A stretch of 20,000 nucleotides of DNA, from positions 1-20,000 of the forward strand of contig JAWQFJ010026565.1 in the NCBI GenBank assembly GCA_034096865.1. The letters run 5' to 3'. This document shows positions 9,724-17,156 of this stretch, one piece after another. The translations under genes were made by a program, and so were the position numbers. Each line of letters starts with the position of its first letter. Position 1 is the first letter of the stretch. Source of the DNA: Theodoxus fluviatilis (taxonomy: Eukaryota; Mollusca; Gastropoda; Cycloneritida; Neritidae). Under the pieces are notes generated by a model. It was given only the letters and a program-made list of their open reading frames with translations. It did not search any database and was not told the DNA's origin.

Positions 9724-10330
9724 TTTGGTAGGAACCGCCTTCGCCCATTTTGGTGGCCATTATCCGCCATTACTGGGCAATGCCACTCTGTGCGCGAGTA
9801 TAAGACAGGCGCATGGCCATGACCGAAGGCACGCAGGTTCTGCTAAGAGTTCGTTCACGCGACCTGGGAAGGGAGGGGAAATCCGCCTGTAGAGCTAGTG
9901 TCGGTGGGCTAACCCCTGGCAATGGCAGGCACCCGAGTCACACCGACTCTCGCCATTAGGCACCGCGAGGCTGTCTGCTAGCCTGGTGGTGCCATGCTCG
10001 GCCCGCATGGCACCGGCGAGCACTCGGTCGAGTAATCATGCTTACACGGTAACGGTTACAATACAGAGACAGAAAGCATGGTGCGCTTACCTTGATCCAG
10101 TGGCCGTGGATGCGCTCCTGTCCGTCTCGATCTCTCTCTGCTCGCCCAACTGTCTCTCTCGCCTTTGCTCTCTCTCTCGCTCTCCTCTATGGCCTCTCGT
10201 GCCCTCTCAAGCCTCTGGTCGCCGGATAGAAGGAAGACTGACCGCTTGACCCATACTTAAATACCCCGGCAGTGAACGATACCACGTGACCTCGCGGCCT
10301 CAGGGAGATCACTCCGGACTCCCTACCACA
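9724..10330 (-). repeat. 5' LTR of the Gypsy-type element (right copy)
   Basis: This is the partner of 539-1145, 605 of 607 positions identical by eye. It is the transcription-starting LTR if the element reads on the minus strand. It lies immediately downstream of LINE ORF1 (stop at 10393), separated from it by the 62-bp piece 10331-10392. Confidence 0.95.
10256..10263 (-). promoter_or_regulatory. TATA-like box in the 5' LTR
   Basis: TATTTAAG on the minus strand lies about 70 bp into the LTR, fitting a U3 promoter for minus-strand transcription. The same site is at 1071-1078 in the other LTR. A CACGTG E-box lies between it and the LTR edge. Start-site position is not visible. Confidence 0.45.
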
Positions 10331-10392
10331 ATAGGAGATGGGTGGTTACCTCGTGCATCTTGGCTGTCCGCTGACGGGGCCGGGCCGGACCG
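10331..10392 (-). other. LINE spacer between ORF1 and ORF2, cut by the LTR element
   Basis: This 62-bp piece separates the ORF1 stop from the LTR. Its continuation is the 538-537 dinucleotide just before the ORF2 ATG. An in-spacer ATG near 10355 could place the ORF2 start further upstream in the uninterrupted element; the frame depends on how the target duplication is resolved. Confidence 0.55.
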
Positions 10393-11490
10393 CTAGCTGC
10401 TCCCTCCACCGCTTGCCGCCCTCGCGTAGGACCGCGTGTTCGGCCGGTGATTCGTGGGCTGGCGGTGCCTGATTTCTCTGTGCAGAACCCCGCTCCTGAA
10501 GTAGGCGAAGTAGCCTTCCTCCTTCGCTTGGTTGATCTGTTCCCGTTGTCTTGCTGTCAAGTCGCTGGAAACGCCGATCTTCTTTTGTTTAAGCTCCTGT
10601 CTTTTCTGGAGAATAGCCAGCTTGTCTGTAGATCTCAGCAGGCGGGCAATAAGCGGCCTTGTCTTCCCTGCGGAACGCTTTCCTATGCGGTGTGCTCGTG
10701 CAACGTCGCTCGCTTGGAGGGGGAATGGGAGCACTTCGTTGACTGTGTCGACGAATTTTGCCACGCAATCTTCGTGCGTCCCGTGTTCCTCGTTCTCCTC
10801 CGTCACACCGTGAAGCAGCACGTTATCGCGGCGACTGTAAGCTTCTTGCTGTTCAAGCTTGCCCTCCAATTCCTGCATGCGCAATTCATGGTCGTCAAGA
10901 TTCATATCAATTCTTTCGATTTCTTCATGCTGAATTCTCAATTTTGCGTTGATTGCAGACATTTCTGATTCAAGCTTTGTCAACTTCTCCACTACAATAC
11001 TGATGTTCGCATTCATTCTGTCTAGCTGTGCTGTCATTTTCATCGATAGTTCCTCTGACAGAGATTGTCTCAGCTCTTCCGTCTGTTCTTTCATGAGTCT
11101 CTGAATGTCTTCCAATTCAGCAGGTCCTGGGTTTAACTCCACATTCCAACCGAGCAGCATGATGAGCATGCGGTCGAAGTCATAAGCCACCTCAGTAGAC
11201 TTTGCAGCCACCGTGTAGGGTACAGACAACGGGTAGACATGACCCCCCATCATTGCAGCGTGCAATCCTCGGACGCAGTCTGATGACAAAACCAACTGCC
11301 AGCAGTATGCATAGCCTACAGCAGCACAGAGGGCTATCGTGCTAATGATCATCCGCGCGGAAAAGTCAGTGAAGGCATCCCATTTCGATGTAGGGTTGTA
11401 GCGAGTCACGCGAATACGAGGGCTCCGCTGTTTCAAACAGCCACAGAAGCGTCCTACACGCAACCGATAAACAGTTATGTCAACACCCAT
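10393..11490 (-). CDS. LINE ORF1 protein: membrane segment, 2A-like peptide, coiled coil, RRM-like nucleic-acid-binding domain
   Basis: The first ATG is at 11490-11488 (365 residues); the frame is open a little further upstream without an ATG. In order: a basic N-terminus; a hydrophobic span at about residues 47-70 (IISTIALCAAVGYAYC); a 2A-like motif LLGWNVELNPGP ending at residue 123; a charged heptad-like coiled coil at about 124-216; then the ORF1p RRM-like signature AYSRRDNVLLHGV with DVARAHRIGK and RPLIARLL to about 293; a C-terminal domain with IGVSSDLTARQREQINQAKEEGY; and a basic tail. ORF1 proteins trimerise and coat LINE RNA as chaperones. 2A would make the ribosome skip between Gly122 and Pro123, releasing the membrane-targeted N-terminus separately. 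The reading frame is intact. Just upstream is the 5' UTR and downstream the LTR insertion, beyond which ORF2 begins. Confidence 0.88.
   Translation of the reverse strand: MGVDITVYRLRVGRFCGCLKQRSPRIRVTRYNPTSKWDAFTDFSARMIISTIALCAAVGYAYCWQLVLSSDCVRGLHAAMMGGHVYPLSVPYTVAAKSTEVAYDFDRMLIMLLGWNVELNPGPAELEDIQRLMKEQTEELRQSLSEELSMKMTAQLDRMNANISIVVEKLTKLESEMSAINAKLRIQHEEIERIDMNLDDHELRMQELEGKLEQQEAYSRRDNVLLHGVTEENEEHGTHEDCVAKFVDTVNEVLPFPLQASDVARAHRIGKRSAGKTRPLIARLLRSTDKLAILQKRQELKQKKIGVSSDLTARQREQINQAKEEGYFAYFRSGVLHREIRHRQPTNHRPNTRSYARAASGGGSS
11122..11175 (-). other. 2A-like ribosome-skipping sequence within ORF1
   Basis: The 18 codons encode DRMLIMLLGWNVELNPGP. The NPGP end and the E two residues before it match the 2A consensus D-(V/I)-E-x-N-P-G-P; the leading Asp is Asn here. 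A hydrophobic helix-forming stretch precedes it, as in active 2As. 2A sequences at ORF1 N-termini are reported for APE-type LINEs of invertebrates. Activity of the N variant is not known to me. Confidence 0.75.
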
Positions 11491-11940
11491 GGCTGCCCTC
11501 CGCGTGAGCACTGTTCACTCTGAAGCACACCTATAAGTACAAAAGTATGTAACTGACGAAAATGCACTCACATGCACGAAAACTCACATTACCACTGCCC
11601 TCATGTTGAAGGTTTGTAGAACTATTTCCTCTGAGAAACGAAGTACAGTCAAATCACGACGAAATCATGAACGGCCGGGAGGCTAATCCGCTTTCGTTGG
11701 TACATCGCCGCTCACATCGATACTCTCGAGACTACAAAAACCAACCAAGAAATGGCGAGAGAATCTTTCAAACGTCCAAAAACTCACATTGTTTCTGTCG
11801 TTGTATCTAAGGCTTGCAGAATAAGTCCACTGAACAACTGTGTAGAGTCACAACACCGATGAAATACACAAACTGCCGGAGCTACTCCGCGCGCGTCCGC
11901 TCTCGACGACGTACAACCCGAACATAACAAAGAATGTCCG
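11491..11940 (-). repeat. LINE 5' UTR with tandem monomers of about 200 bp
   Basis: The sequence AAACTCACATT recurs at about 11580 and 11780, followed in each case by aligned diverged blocks (AAGGTTTGTAGAA against AAGGCTTGCAGAA; CGGCCGGGAGGCTAATCCGC against TGCCGGAGCTACTCCGCGCG; GACTACAAAAACC against GACGTACAACCCG). A further partial copy appears toward 11530-11580. Repeated 5' monomers act as promoters in some LINEs, which is the likely role here. The block ends near 11940, where plus-strand ORF2 sequence begins. Confidence 0.65.
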
Positions 11941-14768
11941 TTACTCTGACGATGAAAATATTAATGATTTTGGAAAGACCCTCTTTTCCCTATGTCTAGC
12001 CTTTGAACTGACAATTCTTAATGGTTTTATTGATAAGCAGCGCTCATCAAAATATACGTTTGTTGCCTATAATGGAAGCAGTGTCATAGATTATTTCATT
12101 GTCTCGGAGGACGTGCTTGCCTTGTGTCATACATTCAGAGTTGTGAACACTATTTTATCACCACATATGTGTCTTGAGCTTGAGTTGATAGCTCAAAACG
12201 GTTTACACAGGTCACGACTTGTTCCTTTAGACAGTATACCTCAGATGAAGATAGTTTGGGACAATGACTTTTCTGGTGTGTATGTATCTAATTTGCTTGA
12301 GAAGCTAGCAGCTATAGAAAATGTGACTGGTGGAGGGTTCGATGTCAATGAAGCAGCCAGTCTGTTAACTGATGCTCTTGTAAGTGCCGCTAATTTTCTT
12401 AAGAAAACCTTTAGATATAACTTTTCTTCGTGTAGAAACCGTTGGTTTGACAAAGAATGCTACATTATCAGAAGAAAAGTAAGAAATTTCCTGCGGAAAT
12501 ATCAGCTGAGTCATTCTAGGGAAGACAGAGAAAATTATATACAAGAAAGAAAGAAATACAAGCAGTTGTTAAGATGTAAGAAAACTAATTACCAACATAA
12601 AGTGACTACTCTAATCTCGACACATCTACGTGATCCCAAAATATTTTGGAGACAGATAAAGGCTCTAGACAGAAGATACAAAGCTCCCTCTGGTATCGAT
12701 TCTTGTGTCTGGATGGATCACTTTAAGACCATTTATGAGACTCCAAATGATGAAAATGTAATGTCAGGGGAGACTACTGCACTGCTCTATAACGGAAACA
12801 ATGAATTGCTTGATGCAGAGATAACTTCTTCAGAGATAGTTGATGCTATAGATAGCCTCAGATCAGGGAAGGCTTCTGGGGGGACAACATTATGGCCGAA
12901 ATGCTAAAGTGTGCTTCAAGGATACTTCTGCCATTCTTACAGAAATTGTTTAATCGTATTTTCGAAAATTCTGATTTCCCTGAGCAGTGGGCACACTCAG
13001 TTATCGTCCCTCTACACAAGTCGGGCCCAGTGAATGATCCGGATAATTATAGAGGGATTTCTTTAACAAGTACTCTTAGTAAAGTGTTCATTCATATATT
13101 GAATAAGCGTTTGCAGATGTGGGCAGATGACAATGAGATAATAGGTGAAGAACAGGCGGGATTCCGTAAAGGTTACTCAACTATAGATAATGCATTTGTT
13201 ATGCATAGCATCGTGCAACGATATCTGCAGAAGCACAGGAAGCTTTATGCTGTTTTTGTTGATTTCAAGAAAGCATTTGACAGTGTTAATCGGGAAGCCT
13301 TGTGGGCTATTCTTGAACAAAATGGGATTTTTGGAAAATGGGGAGGATGTTGAGGTCTGTATACAAAACAGTAAAATGTTGTGTAAAATGTGACGGAATG
13401 ACATCAGATTTCTTTGAGGCACACATGGGATTGAAGCAGGGCTGCAAAATGAGTCCATTACTTTTTTCTTACCTGATGACGTCACTGACTAAGGAGATTG
13501 TAGAACATGGAAAGCATGGAGTTCAGGCAATGGCGAATGGTCCCGATATATTTCTACTCCTTTTTGCTGATGACATTGTTCTCCTTTCTGATACTATTAC
13601 GGGTTTGCAGAACCAAATAAACAATTTAAGTAAAGCAACTAAGAGGTTAGGATTAAGAGTGAATTATAGAAAAACCAAGGTCATGGCATTTCGTTTGGGT
13701 GGACATTTGGCAAAGGGTGAAGAATGGCATCTGGATGGCCAGAAACTTGAAGTTGTATCTGAATACAGATATCTTGGTATTGTGTTGTCTACGAAATTGA
13801 GCACGAATTCAACACTGTCTGATCTTGTTTGTAGAGGAAGGGCTGCAGCATTCAGGATTGTCAAGATTTTCAGAAGACTTGCACATGTTACTCCAGAAGT
13901 ATTCTTTAGAGTACTGGATGCACAAATACAACCTATACTATTATATGGCTCTGAAATATGGGGATTAGACGATTGCCAGTTGATTGAAGGTGTACATCTA
14001 CTTCTGTTGAAACAGTTTCTGAATGTTAGTATAACAACACCCAATGCTATGGTCTATGGCGATACGGGGAGATATCCTTTGTACATCAATGCTGTCATAA
14101 GATCCATTAGATATTGGTTAAAAATCTTGAAAATGGATGATAGCAGATTCCCGAAAATGATGTATAAATCAATGTTGAGAAACACTGATAATAATAATTG
14201 GGCTTCAAAGGTTCGGACTCTCTTACTGGAAAATGGGCTTGAAAATGCATGGGTGACCCAAGAGGTGGTGAATGAACGCACCTTTTTACAAACGCTCAGA
14301 GAAAAATTGATAAAAAGGTTTATTGTAGGTTGGGAATCTGATGTGAATAGAAGTATCCGTTTTAGGCAATACAGGGAGTATAAAGCATTCTTTGGAATTG
14401 AAACGTATTTGCACACCCTGAACAGAAAAGTCTTCAGAGATACTTGGATACGTTTTCGCCTGGGCATCAGTGAACTAACAGTACACAGACAGAGACATTG
14501 TACAGAAAATTACGAAATCTTATGCCCAGCATGTCACGAGAGAGATGAAGATGAGCAGCATTTTGTTCTGTACTGTCCAGCTTACGAAGACATCCGAATG
14601 AAGTTTGTAGTACCATACGTACAAAGTAACAATACTGAACCACTTGTGCAGCTGTTTTCTGCAAAAGAGCCATGTATTATACGTGCCGTGAGTACTTATC
14701 TGTACTATGCGTTTAAAAGAAGAGCAGAAGCTGTTGAGTCTGCTGAGAGTAATTCATTCTTCGTCTAA
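11941..14768 (+). pseudogene. LINE ORF2, C-terminal part: endonuclease end, reverse transcriptase, Cys/His domain; two frameshifts
   Basis: It begins with the endonuclease end (YSDDENINDFGK, LTILNG, SVIDYFIVSED); the closing S-D-H motif reads SPH. The reverse transcriptase follows: NYRGISLTSTLSKV, EEQAGFRKGYSTIDNAF, motif A FVDFKKAFDSVN, motif B LKQGCKMSPLLFSYLM, motif C FADDIVLL (FADD at 13563-13574), and thumb-like sequence with LRVNYRKTKVMAF and YRYLGIVLS. The C-terminus carries CPACHERDEDEQHFVLYC (14523-14576), the C-x2-C...H-x4-C knuckle typical of these LINEs. The frame shifts after a G6 run at 12888-12893 and again at a G4 run at 13340-13343; each is explained by loss of one G. The last frame ends with TAA at 14766-14768. 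No internal stop is seen apart from those forced by the shifts, so the copy is fairly young or the shifts are sequencing errors. Confidence 0.92.
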
Positions 14769-14950
14769 TATGTGCGGTATACTACTTAAGAGGAGCCTCC
14801 AGATTATTTATCGTAAAATGCATTGTGCTCTCGCATTAGTTACTTATCTACATTAATTATTTTGGTAATATAATGTTTTGTATTTAATTGTAATGGGCCA
14901 AAGGCCTACACAATAAACTGTTTTGTTGTTGTTGTTGTTGTTTTGTTCTT
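14769..14950 (+). other. LINE 3' UTR, 3' stem, AATAAA and (TTG)n tail
   Basis: After the ORF2 stop come about 120 bp of AT-rich sequence, a short stem GGGCCAAAGGCCT (14895-14907), AATAAA at 14912-14917 and about seven TTG units. A small 3' stem plus simple-repeat tail is common in CR1/L2-like LINEs, where it is the recognition site for the reverse transcriptase. Host or neighbouring repeat DNA begins around 14950. Confidence 0.75.
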
Positions 14951-14956
14951 GTTTGT

Positions 14957-15101
14957 CTCTCTCTCTCTCTCTCTCTCTCTCCCACCCACCATCTTACTCT
15001 CATTCTCTCTTCCCTTCCTCCCCTTTTCCCAGCTCCCCTCCCACCCTCTCTCTCTGTCTCTCTCTCTGTCTCTGTCTCTCTCTCTGTATCTCTCTTCTTT
15101 T

Positions 15102-15142
<41 letters not shown>
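14957..15142 (+). repeat. (TC)n-rich tract
   Basis: Near-pure pyrimidine run of dinucleotide TC with CTGTCTC variants, split by a non-repetitive C-rich segment at about 14981-15045. It creates open frames on both strands that are not genes. Confidence 0.9.
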
Positions 15143-15145
<3 letters not shown>

Positions 15146-15316
15146 CACATTTGAATATTTTGCCTCAAGGGCTGAATGTAAGTAAGAAAGGCAATACTGC
15201 CTAATTCACTACCCTTGTAAAATAAAGTTCGTTCGTTCGTTCTGTCTGTCCTGACTTAAGCGCAACAACTTGGTACTGGTAGTCTGTTGGCTTGGCCTAA
15301 TGGCAGTGAATCGATA
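14957..15316 (+). repeat. Left arm of a long inverted repeat
   Basis: (TC)n with an interior unique part (CCCACCCACCATCTTACTCT...), then CCTCAAGGGCTGAATGTAAG, a small stem AGGCAATACTGCCT (15189-15202), AATAAA, (GTTC)n, and about 70 bp ending ATCGATA. Its reverse complement is at 18790-19410. The stem-AATAAA-tetranucleotide order resembles a retroelement 3' end, but homology continues 70 bp past the tail in both arms. Confidence 0.85.
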
Positions 15317-15490
15317 TAAACTTGGCAGAAATAGACCTTAAGTATCCTAAAATGTACAAGACCACTCAAATTTCATGAACTATGATCCATTTTTATACAA
15401 TTTACAGTGCAAAATATGAAGCGAGGGAGTTTACAGAAAAGAACGTTATAATTCCTTTACAAACACGTAGTAACGTCAGTTGCCAAATGA
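15317..15490. other. Unannotated spacer inside the inverted repeat
   Basis: AT-rich sequence between the left arm and the first SINE; I see no feature. Confidence 0.4.
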
Positions 15491-15696
15491 ATGGCTCAGA
15501 TGGTAAAGCGCTGGACAATTGTAACGTTAGGTCATGCGTGAACGGATTCGAATCCGCGCTGAAACTTTTTTCGAACCCGACCTGTTTTTGTGTTTTTGTG
15601 TGTGTTTTTCCCCCCCTCTTTTCTCAAGAGATTGCGGGTTTGAACCCAATTTTTTGTGTGTGCCAAAACCTGGAGGTTCAGCGCCAGCGGTTTTTA
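15491..15696 (+). mobile_element. tRNA-derived SINE, copy A
   Basis: The head has an A box TGGCTCAGATGG (15492-15503) and B box GGATTCGAATCC (15544-15555), the internal RNA polymerase III promoter. The body contains a diverged AAGAGATTGCGGGTTTGAACCC unit, and the end is ACCTGGAGGTTCAGCGCCAG then CGGTTTTTA. It shares all these blocks with copies B and C. No clear target duplication is seen, and the body is diverged. Confidence 0.82.
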
Positions 15697-16147
15697 TTGA
15701 ACAATAATTTGCGTATTTCAGTTTGACTTAGAACTTTCAAAGTGTGTTTTATAATTCTCTAATTGGGTCTAATTGATGTGTTCTTTTATTTATAGTTTAA
15801 TTTGTATTTCGTGTTCTCAAAAGGAAAAAAGAGAAGATGTAACGAGATCTGCTGGTCAGAAGGGAAATGACGTAAGATGATGACGTAAGATGACGTGATT
15901 CAAGATATGAATAAATCAGTACGCTCCCATCATGGCTTGTGGTCGCTTCGTACTCTGTGTGTTGCTCTACGAATCCATCCTGAAAAGTGGCACCTCTAAC
16001 CATCAGCACGCAACAACTACGCTCCACAGCCACAGGAAATCAGTTGTACGCGTGAACTCTGTTGAACTATGGTCTATTTTACAAAACTATTTGCGTCCTG
16101 TCCACATGATCGAGATTGGTGCCAACGAACGAACGCAACCGTCAGGG
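15697..16147. other. Unannotated region with a cluster of CRE-like sites
   Basis: No gene is seen. TGACGTAA at 15868-15875 and 15881-15888 and TGACGTGA at 15891-15898 are arranged 13 and 10 bp apart. Whether they regulate anything is unknown; short tandem duplication is an equally good explanation. Confidence 0.35.
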
Positions 16148-16801
16148 TCAGGGGCGAGGGACACACCTCGGCTTTGGGTCACGGGAACCCTCACGCTTGG
16201 CCGACGACGTGATCGCGAACGCGTTGCCTCTCGCGATTGCCAGCGAGATTCTCTGGAACAGGAACTGTGTCTGGCGTGGGTCATCTGTCGACAGTGCAAT
16301 CCGCTGGCCGATCTCTCGGATAAGTTCCGTTGCTGCCGGTCCGACAACTCCGGTCGTTTCAACAGCGAACGGGACGAAGTGGTACCGTTCAGAGATAGAG
16401 GCGTACTTCCTCCTTTTCGAACCTTCGGCGGTCCGGCAGGCGTGCCCTGGGTCGATAGCAGAGTCTGTCATTGAAGACGGCGCAAAAGAGTTAGAGCAGG
16501 TGGCGTCCCAAACAAGTGACTTGCCGTTCTTGAATAGGAATACAGTCATGCCGTCGGGGCGTCGCCCAACTCCTCTGTCGAGACCAACCGGCTCCATGGC
16601 AAGTGTACGTACACGGAAGTATTTGCTGTTCAGGCGTTCATTTGTATATTTTGAGGAGTAGGTGTATAGGTTATTTCTGGACGTACACTGCCGAATTATT
16701 ATTTTCCGTATGCAAACACGATACGCCGTACATGTACATTCTATGAATAATGTCCTCTGAATTGATCGAAATGAATCGAGGCACAACATTGTCGACAACA
16801 T
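16148..16801 (-). pseudogene. Fragment of a retroelement-associated C-terminal domain with RPD...WD signature
   Basis: The ATG-to-stop frame is 217 codons. From about 16597 to 16214 it reads like a domain I recall at the end of reverse-transcriptase polyproteins in cnidarians and molluscs: EPVGLDRGVGRRPDGMTVF, KSLVWDATCSNSFAP, KRRKYASISERYHFVPFAVE, DDPRQTQFLFQRISLAIARGN. RPD followed 15 residues later by D resembles the PD-(D/E)xK nuclease layout, but that is inference. The first 68 residues and the last 20 do not look like the family, so this is a 5'-truncated, decayed fragment; its reverse transcriptase is not in the window. It lies between SINE copies A and B. Confidence 0.55.
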
Positions 16802-16855
16802 TGTCTACAGTTGAACCCGGGTTGCTTTTTTTAGTTGAAAAAGTTCCCGTGCCAT

Positions 16856-16867
16856 TTGATATGACAC
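16856..16867. repeat. Target-site duplication of SINE B, left copy
   Basis: TTGATATGACAC, repeated exactly at 17145-17156, bounds the minus-strand SINE. A 12-bp duplication fits LINE-mediated retroposition. Confidence 0.85.
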
Positions 16868-17144
16868 CATGGTGTGTTCTATCTAGTGATAAAAACCGCT
16901 GGCGCTGAACCTCCAGGTTTTGGCATATTTTTAAAAAAATGAAAAAGATCGGGTTCGAACCCGCAACCTCTCGAGAAAAGATGGGGAAAAAACACACATG
17001 AACAAAAACACAATAAACCAGGTCGGGTTGGAACCCACAACCTCTCGAAAAAAGAGAAGAAAAAAGTTTCAGCGCAGAATCGAACCTGGTCATGCATGAC
17101 CACGAGTCCAATGCTCTACCACACGAGCCATTAGACTTAGAGAA
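16868..17144 (-). mobile_element. tRNA-derived SINE, copy B, with 12-bp target-site duplications
   Basis: On the minus strand: A box TGGCTCGTGTGG (17130-17119), B box GGTTCGATTCT (17086-17076), then two tandem units of CGAGAGGTTGYGGGTTC-type separated by a T/G-rich stretch, then the shared end CTGGAGGTTCAGCGCCAG and GGTTTTTA, plus about 20 bp before the duplication. The internal units again carry a palindromic B-box-like core CGGGTTCGAACCCG. It is the most complete of the three copies. Confidence 0.9.
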
Positions 17145-17156
17145 TTGATATGACAC
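17145..17156. repeat. Target-site duplication of SINE B, right copy
   Basis: Exact second copy of TTGATATGACAC (16856-16867). Confidence 0.85.

Larger units (their letters stand above)
539..10330 (-). mobile_element. Non-autonomous Gypsy-type LTR retrotransposon, 9.8 kb, nested in a LINE
   Basis: Two 607-bp direct repeats (539-1145 and 9724-10330) bound the element. Minus orientation is shown by a TGG-starting primer-binding site one base inside the right LTR (9722-9705), a polypurine tract abutting the left LTR (1154-1146), and a TATA-like box in the LTR on that strand. In element order: LTR, PBS, tandem-repeat leader (9704 to about 4750), gag-like remnant, integrase C-terminus, zinc-finger ORF, PPT, LTR. 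I see no protease, reverse transcriptase, RNase H or integrase core. The flanks give only an imperfect 4-bp duplication (ATAT 535-538, ATAG 10331-10334). The near-identical LTRs with broken coding sequence imply a recent insertion supplied in trans. Gypsy assignment rests on the GPY/F-like integrase end. Confidence 0.88.
10331..11940 (-). mobile_element. 5' part of an APE-type LINE (5' UTR, ORF1), continuing at 538-1
   Basis: 5' UTR monomers, ORF1 and spacer are contiguous on the minus strand, then interrupted by the LTR element (10330-539), then resume as ORF2. Removing the LTR element makes the order 5' UTR, ORF1, ORF2 that of a canonical LINE. The clade is CR1/L2-like by ORF1 type and motif style, not resolved further. 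Confidence 0.8.
11941..14950 (+). mobile_element. 3' part of an APE-type LINE (end of endonuclease to (TTG)n tail)
   Basis: It starts mid-endonuclease and runs through reverse transcriptase, C-terminal Cys/His motif, 3' UTR and simple-repeat tail. It lacks 5' UTR, ORF1 and the endonuclease N-terminus, precisely the parts present in opposite orientation to its left. It is either the sense half of a 5'-inverted insertion or an independent 5'-truncated copy. Confidence 0.85.

Noticed and set aside
10447..10968. 173-codon plus frame
   Set aside because: Antisense shadow of ORF1, whose coiled-coil and RRM signatures clearly set the coding strand.
14906..15204. Open frames of 80-93 codons in (TC)n, and similar ones at 19108-19669
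   Set aside because: Simple-repeat translation (Ser-Leu or Arg-Glu repeats).
17035..17140. Functional tRNA gene on the minus strand
   Set aside because: It has A and B boxes but no proper cloverleaf stems and is joined to a SINE body with target duplications; it is a SINE head. The same holds for 15491 and 19664.
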